This document shows positions 1-5,671 of a DNA stretch of 5,671 nt, piece by piece. Position 1 is the stretch's first letter. Each line of letters begins with the position of its first letter. The stretch is from JBOHER01 sp050701115 (GTDB taxonomy: Bacteria > Actinomycetota > Actinomycetes > Mycobacteriales > Pseudonocardiaceae), in the NCBI GenBank assembly GCA_050701115.1, contig JBOHER010000018.1, positions 1 through 5,671 of the forward strand, read 5' to 3'. The notes below the pieces were generated by a model. It was not told the origin of the DNA and did no database searches. It saw only the letters and a program-made list of their open reading frames with translations. A program made the position numbers and the translations under genes.

Positions 1-644
1 CCGACGGCGGGGCGGGTGAGCATGGGCGCGACGAGTTCGAAGCGTCCGCGCTGTACGACCTGCTCGAATCCAAGGTCGTCCCGCTGTTCTACGGCGACCC
101 AGCGGGGTGGCTGAGCATGGTCCGGGCCGTGCTGCGAAAACTGCGCCCGGTCGTGCTCGCCGACCGGATGGTCACCGACTACGTGGGTTCGCTTTACCGG
201 CCAGCGGCCGATGCCGGCAGGCGTCTCGCCAATGACGACTACGCGCGTGCTCGCCAGCTCGCAGGCTGGCTGAGCCGGGTGCGGGCGGCCTGGCCGGACG
301 TGCGCCTGCGCTCCCTGCGGATTCTCACCGAGGATAGCGCCATCGTCCGAGGGAGCGACATCATGCTGCGGGCCGATGTCGAGCTGGGGATGCTGTCCCC
401 GACCGATGTCGACGTTCAGGCGTTCGCCGGCCCCCTGGCCGGCAATGCCCTGATCGAACCGAGTTGCACATCGATGGTGTGCGTCGACGACCGCGGTCGT
501 TACGAGGTCGCCATCCCGCTGGGCCGTGGGGGCGCGTTCGGCTATACCGTCCGCGTCCTCCCCCGGCACGATCTGCTCGGCTCGACAGAGCTCGGACTTG
601 TCCGCCACGTCGAATCCGACCGGGTGACAGAGGAGATGGCATGA
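1..644 (+). CDS. glgP: Alpha-glucan (glycogen/maltodextrin) phosphorylase, C-terminal part, 5' end outside window
   Basis: Cytosolic PLP-dependent enzyme that phosphorolyses alpha-1,4-glucan ends to glucose-1-phosphate. Reading from base 3 gives 213 codons before the TGA at 642-644; the frame is open to the left edge, so the gene starts upstream. The visible part has the typical tail of the actinobacterial/Thermotoga-type phosphorylase: SALYDLLESKVVPLFYG, then LADRMVTDYVGSLYRPAA at about 157-212, then a beta-rich terminal segment ending in AFGYTVRVLPRHDLL near 538-576. The PLP lysine and most catalytic residues lie in the missing part. The stretch after VVPLFYG seems a few residues shorter than in homologues I recall, where a DxxGxPxxW segment usually sits; this is from memory. 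The stop overlaps the glpX start by four bases, which implies translational coupling. The family call is secure; glucan-chain preference cannot be judged. Confidence 0.9.
   Translation, partial: DGGAGEHGRDEFEASALYDLLESKVVPLFYGDPAGWLSMVRAVLRKLRPVVLADRMVTDYVGSLYRPAADAGRRLANDDYARARQLAGWLSRVRAAWPDVRLRSLRILTEDSAIVRGSDIMLRADVELGMLSPTDVDVQAFAGPLAGNALIEPSCTSMVCVDDRGRYEVAIPLGRGGAFGYTVRVLPRHDLLGSTELGLVRHVESDRVTEEMA
631..635 (+). promoter_or_regulatory. Ribosome binding site of glpX
   Basis: AGGAG lies five bases before the ATG at 641, inside the last codons of glgP. It fixes the glpX start at this ATG, although the frame stays open further upstream inside glgP. The ATGA overlap means ribosomes ending glgP can re-initiate directly. 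Confidence 0.75.
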
Positions 645-1645
645 GCACACCACCGCGGACCCTTCCCCCCGACCCGGACCGCAATCTCGCGCTCGAACTG
701 ATGCGCGCCACCGAGGCGGCGGCGATCGCAGCGGGACGGCACCTTGGGCGCGGCGACAAGGAGCTGGTTGACCAGGCGGCCGTAGACGCGATGCGGCCGA
801 CGCTGGCATCCATCGCGATGCGCGGCACCGTCGTCATCGGCGAAGGCGAGAAGGACAACGCGCCCATGCTGTTCAACGGTGAGGTTCTCGGCGCGGCGGC
901 CGAGCCGGAGGTAGACATCGCGGTCGACCCGGTTGACGGCACGACGCTCACCGCGAAGAGTCTGCCCAACGCCATCTCCGTCATCGCCGCGGCGGAGCGG
1001 GGAACGATGTTCGACCCGGGACCGGTGATGTACATGGAGAAGCTGGCCGTCGGCCGGGGCTACGCGGACGCGGTGGATTTCCAGGCGCCGATCGAGGACA
1101 ACCTCCGGCACATCGCCCGCGCGAAGGGAGTGCCGGTCGAGGACCTCACGGTGTGCATCCTCGACCGTCCCCGGCACGAGGAAGATCTCATCCGGCGGGT
1201 GCGCGCCGCGGGCGCGCGCATCAAGTTCCTTCTCGACGGCGACGTGGCGGGCGCCATCATGGCCGCCGAGCCGGGCACCGGTGTCGACCTGCTTGTCGGG
1301 ATCGGCGGGACCCCCGAAGGGGTAATCACCGCGTGCGCGATGAAATGCCTGTCAGGGGCGCTGTTCGGGCGGTTGTACCCGCGTGATGACTCCGAGCGCC
1401 GTGCCGCGGAGGAGCAGGGTTACGACCTCAGCGCCGTACTGAGCACCGATGACCTTGTCCGCGGCGGCAACGTGTTCTTCGCCGCGACCGGGATCAGCGA
1501 TGGTGAACTGCTGCGCGGTGTCCGCTACGGCGCGGGCGAGATCCGCACCCAGTCACTGGCGATGCGATCGGCTTCCGGCGCCGTCCGGGTCATCGACGCT
1601 CGCCACCGCGCCAGCACCTCGAATCTGATCGCGCGGCCGACATGA
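641..1645 (+). CDS. glpX: Fructose-1,6-bisphosphatase, class II (GlpX family)
   Basis: Hydrolyses fructose-1,6-bisphosphate to fructose-6-phosphate in gluconeogenesis; metal-dependent and cytosolic. The 334 residues match the usual GlpX length. Visible motifs are GRGDK (K40) with D44, VVIGEGEKDNAPML (E68, E70, D72), VDIAVDPVDGTT (D96, T101) and VMYMEK (Y131). Aligned by eye to E. coli GlpX as I recall it, K40, E70, D72, Y131 and T101 correspond to K29, E59, D61, Y119 and T90, all in or near the active site. The C-terminal half carries FLLDGDVAGAI, GIGGTPEGV and FFAATGISDGELL. DPVDGT is a general signature of the lithium-sensitive phosphatase superfamily, but the GEGE and GGTPEGV motifs single out GlpX. 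The enzyme looks intact. It sits between a glucan phosphorylase and a glucan synthase gene, an unusual place, since the mycobacterial glpX I recall is near fumarase. It may be a second copy; a broader sugar-bisphosphatase activity cannot be excluded. Confidence 0.95.
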   Translation: MSTPPRTLPPDPDRNLALELMRATEAAAIAAGRHLGRGDKELVDQAAVDAMRPTLASIAMRGTVVIGEGEKDNAPMLFNGEVLGAAAEPEVDIAVDPVDGTTLTAKSLPNAISVIAAAERGTMFDPGPVMYMEKLAVGRGYADAVDFQAPIEDNLRHIARAKGVPVEDLTVCILDRPRHEEDLIRRVRAAGARIKFLLDGDVAGAIMAAEPGTGVDLLVGIGGTPEGVITACAMKCLSGALFGRLYPRDDSERRAAEEQGYDLSAVLSTDDLVRGGNVFFAATGISDGELLRGVRYGAGEIRTQSLAMRSASGAVRVIDARHRASTSNLIARPT

Positions 1646-1689
1646 GGTGGGTTCATTGTCCGCAACGGCTGACCGCGAGGTGATCGACG
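1646..1689 (+). other. 44-base gap between glpX and glgA/glgM
   Basis: This is the largest untranslated stretch in the window. It holds the glgM ribosome site at its 3' end. I see no convincing -35/-10 pair, no hairpin followed by a T run, and no operator-like inverted repeat, so read-through from glpX is the simplest view. Confidence 0.6.
1677..1684 (+). promoter_or_regulatory. Ribosome binding site of glgA/glgM
   Basis: GAGGTGAT matches an extended stretch complementary to the 3' end of 16S rRNA. There are nine bases from the GAGG core to the ATG at 1690. An in-frame TGA at 1681-1683 excludes any earlier start for this gene. Confidence 0.7.
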
Positions 1690-2856
1690 ATGCGCGAGCG
1701 CATTGGTCTGCTGACCCGTGAATACCCGCCCGAGGTGTATGGCGGCGCGGGCGTGCACGTCGGTTTCCTCGTTCCCGAGCTGCGCAGGCTCATCGATGTG
1801 GACGTGCACTGCTTCGGTGGCGCCCGTGCGGACGCGTTCTCGCACCAGGTCGCGCCGGACCTCAGCGAAGCGAACGCTGCGCTGGCCACGCTCTCGGTCG
1901 ACCTGTCGATGGTGGCCGGTGTCGAAGGCGTCGACCTCGCGCACTCGCACACCTGGTACGCGAACATGGCCGGCCACCTGGCGAGCCTGCTGCACGGGAT
2001 ACCGCATGTGATCACGGCACATTCGCTTGAACCGCGCAGGCCGTGGAAGGCGGAGCAACTCGGCGGCGGCTACCGGCTGTCGTCCTGGGTCGAGCAAACC
2101 GCCTACCAGGCGGCCGACGCGATCATCGCGGTGAGCGAAGGGATGCGGGCGGACGTGCTCGACTGCTACCCGGCGCTGGATCCCGACCGGGTACACGTGG
2201 TGCGCAACGGCATCGACACCGCCGCGTACCGGCCGGTCGGGCACGCCGATGCGCTGCGGGGATTCGGCATCGACCCGGCTCGGCCGATCGTGGCGTTCAT
2301 CGGCCGGATCACCCGGCAGAAGGGCGTCGGGCATCTCATCGCCGCGGCACACCAGATGGACGACGACGCGCAGATCGTGCTCTGCGCCGGTGCGCCGGAC
2401 ACGCCGGAGATCGCAGACGAGACCAGGGCCGCGGTGGCGGCGCTGGCCGCGGCGCGAGACGGGGTGGTGTGGATCGACCGGATGCTTTCGCACACCGAGG
2501 TCCTGCAGGTGCTCTCGCACGCGACGGTGTTCGTCTGCCCCTCGGTGTACGAGCCCCTTGGCATCGTGAACCTGGAGGCCATGGCGTGCGGCACCGCCGT
2601 GGTGGCCTCCGACGTCGGCGGCATCCCCGAGGTCGTCGACCACGGGCGCACCGGGCTACTCGTGCGCTTCGACGAACGGGCGCCCGACGCCTACCAAGCC
2701 GCCCTCGCCGACGCCGTCAACTCACTGGTTGGCGACCCGGCGACGGCAAGGGCGATGGGCGAGGCCGGGCGGACAAGAGCGGAACGGGAGTTCGCGTGGA
2801 GCACCATCGCCGAGCAGACCGTCGCGGTGTACCGATCAGCACTCGCAGGACCGTGA
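1690..2856 (+). CDS. glgM: GT4 glycosyltransferase: maltose-1-phosphate synthase GlgM (annotated as glycogen synthase GlgA)
   Basis: Very likely transfers glucose from ADP-glucose to glucose-1-phosphate, giving maltose-1-phosphate for GlgE; the mycobacterial homologue Rv1212c was re-assigned from glycogen synthase to this role. The 388-residue length matches that enzyme and is well below the roughly 480 residues of classical GT5 GlgA. Visible segments are N-terminal LTREYPPEVYGGAGVHV, HSHTWYANMAGH, and AHSLEPRRPWKAEQLGGGYRLSSW, all close to the mycobacterial protein as I remember it. The C-terminal Rossmann domain has FIGRITRQKG (R206, K211, the phosphate-binding pair) and YEPLGIVNLEAMACG with the GT4 E-x7-E glutamates E288 and E296. 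The start is fixed by a stop nine bases upstream and a good ribosome site. The adjacent glgE supplies the consumer of maltose-1-phosphate and strongly supports GlgM over a polymerising synthase. Acceptor choice still needs an assay, since some enzymes of this group may also extend glucan. Confidence 0.92.
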   Translation: MRERIGLLTREYPPEVYGGAGVHVGFLVPELRRLIDVDVHCFGGARADAFSHQVAPDLSEANAALATLSVDLSMVAGVEGVDLAHSHTWYANMAGHLASLLHGIPHVITAHSLEPRRPWKAEQLGGGYRLSSWVEQTAYQAADAIIAVSEGMRADVLDCYPALDPDRVHVVRNGIDTAAYRPVGHADALRGFGIDPARPIVAFIGRITRQKGVGHLIAAAHQMDDDAQIVLCAGAPDTPEIADETRAAVAALAAARDGVVWIDRMLSHTEVLQVLSHATVFVCPSVYEPLGIVNLEAMACGTAVVASDVGGIPEVVDHGRTGLLVRFDERAPDAYQAALADAVNSLVGDPATARAMGEAGRTRAEREFAWSTIAEQTVAVYRSALAGP

Positions 2857-2862
2857 TGAGGC

Positions 2863-2868
2863 AGGAGG
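2863..2868 (+). promoter_or_regulatory. Ribosome binding site deciding the glgE start
   Basis: A perfect AGGAGG ends five bases before the in-frame GTG at 2874. The competing ATG at 2856, which overlaps the glgM stop as TGATG, has only AGGA at 2847-2850. The stronger site favours GTG 2874. Confidence 0.75.
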
Positions 2869-2873
2869 TCGCC

Positions 2874-4919
2874 GTGAGCCGGACGAGCAGCACCCGAGGT
2901 GGACGGCTGGGCATCGACGATGTCCGGCCAGTTGTCGCTTGTGGCCGCCACCCGGCGAAGGCCGTCGTCGGCGAGCACCTGCCGGTCGAGGCGACCGTGT
3001 GGCGCGAGGGGCACGACGCGGTCGCCGCTACCGTCGTCTGGAAAGGCCCGCACGACCGAACATGGCGGCAGACACCGATGGCGCCGATCGGCGCCGACAC
3101 CGACCGGTGGGCCGCGCGGATCACGCCGGACACCGAAGGTCTCTGGACCTTCCGGGTGGACGCGTGGAGCGACCCGTGGAGAACGTGGCGGCACGCGGTG
3201 GAGGCGAAGGCAGGCGCCGGCCAGGGACCCGACGAGCTCGCCAACGACCTCGAGTCCGGGGCGCTGCTGCTCGACAGGATTGCCAGCCGCCGCGGCCGCA
3301 ACGACGGCCGCGACCTGCTCGCCGCGGCGGCCGCGGACTTGCGGGACGGCCGCAAGCCGCTGCCGGGTCGCATCGCCAAGGCGTTGTCGGATCCGGTGCA
3401 CCGGCTCGCGACCGGGAACCCGGTCAGAGAGCTGCTGACCAAGGGACGGAGCTTCCGGGTGCGGGTGGACCGCCCGCTCGCCCTGTTCGGCACATGGTAC
3501 GAGTTCTTCCCGCGCTCGACGGGCGGCTGGGACGCCGACGGCAGGCCACTGCACGGCACCTTCACGACCGCGGCAGGCGAGCTGGACCGGATCGCCGACA
3601 TGGGCTTCGACGTGGTGTACCTGCCGCCGATCCACCCGATCGGACGGATCAACAGGAAGGGCCGCAACAACAGCGTTGCCTGCGAGCCGGGCGATGTCGG
3701 CTCGCCGTGGGCGATCGGTTCCGCCGAGGGCGGCCACGACGCGATTCACCCCGAGCTCGGCACCCAGGACGACTTCGAAGCCTTCATCGCCCGCGCCCGG
3801 GAGCTGGGCATGGAGGTGGCGCTTGATTTCGCGCTGCAGTGCGCGCCGGACCATCCGTGGGTGGCCGAGCACCCCGAGTGGTTCACCACCCGCCCCGACG
3901 GCACGATCGCCTACGCCGAGAATCCGCCCAAGAAGTACCAGGACATCTACCCGCTCAACTTCGACAACCACCCGGCGGGATTGTTCGCCGAGGTGCTGCG
4001 GGTAGTGCGGCACTGGATCTCGCACGGCGTGCGGATTTTCCGGGTGGACAACCCGCACACCAAGCCGCCCAACCTCTGGCAGTGGCTGATCGACGAGGTC
4101 AAGCAGGACCACCCCGATGTGCTCTTCCTGTCCGAGGCGTTCACCCGCCCCGCCCGGCTCTACGGCCTCGCCCGGCTCGGCTTCACCCAGTCCTACACCT
4201 ACTTCACCTGGCGTACCTCCAAGCAGGAGCTGGTCGACTTCGGTGTCGATCTCGTCGGCCATGCCGACGAGGCCCGTCCGAACCTGTTCGTCAACACGCC
4301 GGACATCCTGCACGCCTCGCTGCAGCACGGGGGGCCCGCGATGTTCGCCCTGCGGGCCGCGCTGGCCGCGACCCTGTCACCGTCGTGGGGGGTGTATTCC
4401 GGGTACGAACTGTTCGAACACGAGGCGGCCAGGGCAGGCAGCGAAGAGTACCTGGACTCGGAGAAGTACCAGCTCCGGCCGCGCGACTACGCTGCCGCCC
4501 TCGCCGAGGGCCGCTCGCTGGAACCGTGGCTGGCGCGGCTCAACGCGATCCGCAGGCAGCACCCCGCCTTAAGGCAGTTGCGCACGCTGCGTTTCCACCA
4601 TGTCGACAACGACGCGCTGATCGCCTACTCGAAGAGCGACCCGGCAGGTGGTGACACGGTGATCGTCGTGGTCAACCTGGATCCGCGGATGCCGCAGGAA
4701 GCAACGTTGTGGCTGGACCTGCCAGCGCTCGGACTCACCTGGGGCTCCCGGTTCCCCGCGCACGACGAGGTCAGCGGGCAGACCTGGGAGTGGGGGCAGA
4801 CCAATTTCATCCGGCTCGATCCGGTGCGCGACGTCTGCCACATCGTACGGATCGACGGGCCGCTACCGGACCGGGCCACCTACGGCGCGCCGATCACCGC
4901 GGAAAGGAGTGATGGGTGA
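2874..4919 (+). CDS. glgE: Alpha-1,4-glucan:maltose-1-phosphate maltosyltransferase GlgE (GH13_3)
   Basis: Transfers maltosyl units from maltose-1-phosphate to the non-reducing end of alpha-1,4-glucan, releasing phosphate. From GTG 2874 it has 681 residues, within the family range. The first ~200 residues form the N-domain (IDDVRPVVACGRHPAKAVVGE, GLWTFRVDAWSDPWRTWRH) and an Ala/Arg-rich helical stretch. The GH13 barrel follows from about FGTWYEFFPRSTGGW. Catalytic residues are all present: nucleophile D392 in FRVDNPHTKP, acid/base E421 in FLSEAFTRP exactly 29 residues later as in Streptomyces GlgE (D394/E423), and D477 in NTPDILH. A C-terminal beta domain ends with WGQTNFIRLDP. The N-domain lacks the roughly 25-residue insert I recall in the M. 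tuberculosis protein, so it resembles the Streptomyces form more. ATG 2856 would add six residues. One TTA leucine codon occurs at residue 566. It lies between the maltose-1-phosphate synthase and branching enzyme genes, as expected for this pathway. Confidence 0.97.
   Translation: MSRTSSTRGGRLGIDDVRPVVACGRHPAKAVVGEHLPVEATVWREGHDAVAATVVWKGPHDRTWRQTPMAPIGADTDRWAARITPDTEGLWTFRVDAWSDPWRTWRHAVEAKAGAGQGPDELANDLESGALLLDRIASRRGRNDGRDLLAAAAADLRDGRKPLPGRIAKALSDPVHRLATGNPVRELLTKGRSFRVRVDRPLALFGTWYEFFPRSTGGWDADGRPLHGTFTTAAGELDRIADMGFDVVYLPPIHPIGRINRKGRNNSVACEPGDVGSPWAIGSAEGGHDAIHPELGTQDDFEAFIARARELGMEVALDFALQCAPDHPWVAEHPEWFTTRPDGTIAYAENPPKKYQDIYPLNFDNHPAGLFAEVLRVVRHWISHGVRIFRVDNPHTKPPNLWQWLIDEVKQDHPDVLFLSEAFTRPARLYGLARLGFTQSYTYFTWRTSKQELVDFGVDLVGHADEARPNLFVNTPDILHASLQHGGPAMFALRAALAATLSPSWGVYSGYELFEHEAARAGSEEYLDSEKYQLRPRDYAAALAEGRSLEPWLARLNAIRRQHPALRQLRTLRFHHVDNDALIAYSKSDPAGGDTVIVVVNLDPRMPQEATLWLDLPALGLTWGSRFPAHDEVSGQTWEWGQTNFIRLDPVRDVCHIVRIDGPLPDRATYGAPITAERSDG
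3291..3312 (+). repeat. Perfect 8-bp inverted repeat with 6-base loop inside glgE
   Basis: CGCGGCCG at 3291-3298 and CGGCCGCG at 3305-3312 are exact reverse complements around the loop CAACGA. It falls in the Arg/Ala-rich segment of the GlgE N-domain (RRGRNDGRD). No T run follows and the frame continues, so it is not a terminator. In DNA this GC-rich it may well be chance. Confidence 0.35.
4569..4571 (+). other. TTA leucine codon in glgE (residue 566)
   Basis: In frame, GCC TTA AGG CAG TTG encodes A-L-R-Q-L in the conserved stretch before RTLRFHHVDNDALIAYSK. I found no other in-frame TTA in the five genes by eye. TTA is the rarest leucine codon in high-GC actinomycetes and, in Streptomyces, depends on the developmentally controlled tRNA bldA. 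The codon is directly seen; a regulatory meaning is inference. Confidence 0.85.
4903..4909 (+). promoter_or_regulatory. Ribosome binding site of glgB
   Basis: AAAGGAG within the last glgE codons lies six bases before the GTG at 4916. It could also serve the nearby ATG at 4912, but only the GTG is in the frame that encodes GlgB. Confidence 0.75.
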
Positions 4920-5671
4920 ACACCGCAGCAGGCAACCCGAAACCGGATCACAGGCCGTCCGAGCAGGACATCTCCCGGCTGCTGGCCGGTGCGCACAGCG
5001 ACCCGCATTCGATCCTTGGCGCCCATGACCACAAAGCGGGCACGGTGGTGCGCGCCTATCGCCCGGGCGCCCAAGCCATCGCTGTCCTCATGGGAGAGGC
5101 CCGGCACCCGCTGGCGCAGCTGGAGGGCGGGCTCTTCTCCGGCTTCGTGGACGCGGCCATCGCGGACTACCGGCTCGAAGTGCGGTATCCCGAGCGCTCG
5201 GTCGTGGTGGACGATCCGTACCGGTGGCTGCCCACGCTGGGTGAGCTGGACCTGCACCTGATCTCCGAGGGCAGGCACGAGCGGCTGTGGTATGTGCTCG
5301 GGGCGCACGTACGCGGCTACGACACACCGGCCGGTGTGGTCAATGGCACCGGGTTCGCGGTCTGGGCGCCGTCGGCACGCGGCGTCCGGGTATGTGGTGA
5401 TTTCGACGCATGGTCGGGTGCGGCGCACCCGATGCGCGCGATGGGGTCCTCCGGGGTCTGGGAGCTCTTCGTGCCCGGCGTCGGCGCGGATACCAGGTAC
5501 AAGTTCCGGATCCTCGGAGCGGACGGAGCCTGGCACGAGAAGGCCGACCCGATGGCGTTCTCGGCGGAGACGCCCCCGGCGACCGCGTCGGTGGTCTACA
5601 CCTCCAACCACGCCTGGTCGGATTCCGAGTGGCTGTCCGAGCGAGACAGCGGCGAGCCGGTCGGCAAGCCG
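4916..5671 (+). CDS. glgB: 1,4-alpha-glucan branching enzyme GlgB, N-terminal part, 3' end outside window
   Basis: Cuts alpha-1,4-glucan and re-attaches the fragment as an alpha-1,6 branch, making new ends for GlgE and GlgP. The GTG start overlaps the glgE TGA by four bases (GTGA). The frame is open for 252 codons to the window end, against about 730 in full family members. Two N-terminal beta domains are visible. The first has AHSDPHSILGAH (residues 26-37), WLPTLGELDLHLISEGRHERLW and VLGAH. The second is the CBM48 module from about residue 144: GFAVWAPSARGVRVCGDFDAWSG (split here as GFAVWAPSA from G146, then VCGDFDAW), with ELFVPGV, YKFRI and KADPMAF. These are typical of long-form actinobacterial GlgB. 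The sequence stops just before the usual MSxYEVHLGSW entry to the GH13 barrel, so the catalytic residues cannot be checked. No frameshift or in-frame stop is seen. Confidence 0.95.
   Translation, partial: MNTAAGNPKPDHRPSEQDISRLLAGAHSDPHSILGAHDHKAGTVVRAYRPGAQAIAVLMGEARHPLAQLEGGLFSGFVDAAIADYRLEVRYPERSVVVDDPYRWLPTLGELDLHLISEGRHERLWYVLGAHVRGYDTPAGVVNGTGFAVWAPSARGVRVCGDFDAWSGAAHPMRAMGSSGVWELFVPGVGADTRYKFRILGADGAWHEKADPMAFSAETPPATASVVYTSNHAWSDSEWLSERDSGEPVGKP

Noticed and set aside
464..640. Upstream extension of the glpX frame into glgP
   Set aside because: The extra 59 residues are Arg/Pro-rich and unlike GlpX. The ATG at 641 has a good ribosome site and gives the usual family N-terminus.
1201..1217. 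GC hairpin GCGCGCC-GCG-GGCGCGC inside glpX as a possible regulatory or termination structure
   Set aside because: It lies in the coding segment RAAGAR, has no following T run, and such repeats of G and C arise readily by chance in this composition.
2043..2873. The glgE frame stays open for about 830 bases upstream, inside glgM
   Set aside because: The translation there is Arg/Gly-rich nonsense without GlgE homology. The protein begins at the IDDVRPVVACG region just after the GTG with a strong ribosome site. It is not an N-terminal fusion.
2691..4328. A 545-codon open frame on the minus strand opposite glgE, and a similar 372-codon one at 1525-2643
   Set aside because: Long antisense frames are expected opposite GC-rich genes with G/C third positions. 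The translations are Arg/His/Val/Gly-rich with no recognisable family, while the plus strand encodes clear, motif-complete enzymes across the same bases.
4912..4914. ATG just upstream of the glgB GTG as an alternative start
   Set aside because: It is in a different frame that does not encode GlgB and shows no recognisable protein.
4880..5611. 243-codon minus-strand frame opposite glgB
   Set aside because: Antisense shadow: the plus strand reads as GlgB N-terminal and CBM48 domains throughout, and the minus-strand product has no family features.
1..5671. Search for an undescribed system, mobile element, CRISPR array, tRNA/rRNA or riboswitch
   Set aside because: The window is almost fully occupied by five recognisable metabolic genes of uniform composition. 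The only gap is 44 bases, and no repeats, terminal inverted repeats, transposase motifs or RNA gene signatures were seen.

Overview
The window is a run of five head-to-tail plus-strand genes from a high-GC actinomycete chromosome. They form an alpha-glucan (glycogen) gene cluster built on the maltose-1-phosphate (GlgE) route. G+C is high throughout (by eye about 70%, not counted), third codon positions are almost all G or C, and the ribosome sites are strong. The proteins most resemble mycobacterial and pseudonocardial/streptomycete enzymes as I recall them. I suggest the Pseudonocardiaceae or a close actinobacterial relative, but genus and species cannot be read from this sequence.

Layout: 1-644 is the C-terminal third or less of an alpha-glucan phosphorylase (glgP). 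641-1645 is a complete class II fructose-1,6-bisphosphatase (glpX). 1690-2856 is a complete GT4 glycosyltransferase annotated as glgA, most likely the maltose-1-phosphate synthase GlgM. 2874-4919 (or from 2856) is a complete maltosyltransferase glgE. 4916-5671 is the N-terminal third of the branching enzyme glgB, cut by the window end. The junctions are a 4-base ATGA overlap, a 44-base gap, a 17-base gap (or a 1-base TGATG overlap if the upstream glgE start is used) and a 4-base GTGA overlap. I see no promoter or terminator, so the five genes look like one polycistronic transcript that starts upstream and continues downstream.

How the genes fit together: GlgM joins ADP-glucose to glucose-1-phosphate to make maltose-1-phosphate. 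GlgE adds that maltosyl unit to alpha-1,4-glucan and releases phosphate. GlgB introduces alpha-1,6 branches. GlgP phosphorolyses chain ends back to glucose-1-phosphate, which is itself a GlgM substrate. The fructose-1,6-bisphosphatase is a gluconeogenic enzyme rather than a glucan enzyme. Its placement between glgP and glgM suggests that hexose-phosphate supply is co-expressed with polymer synthesis. No ADP-glucose pyrophosphorylase (glgC), trehalose synthase (treS) or maltokinase (pep2/mak) gene lies in the window.

Every gene belongs to a known family with its key residues intact. I found no mobile element, RNA gene, CRISPR array or undescribed system. The points most worth a second look are the embedded glpX and a single TTA leucine codon in glgE.
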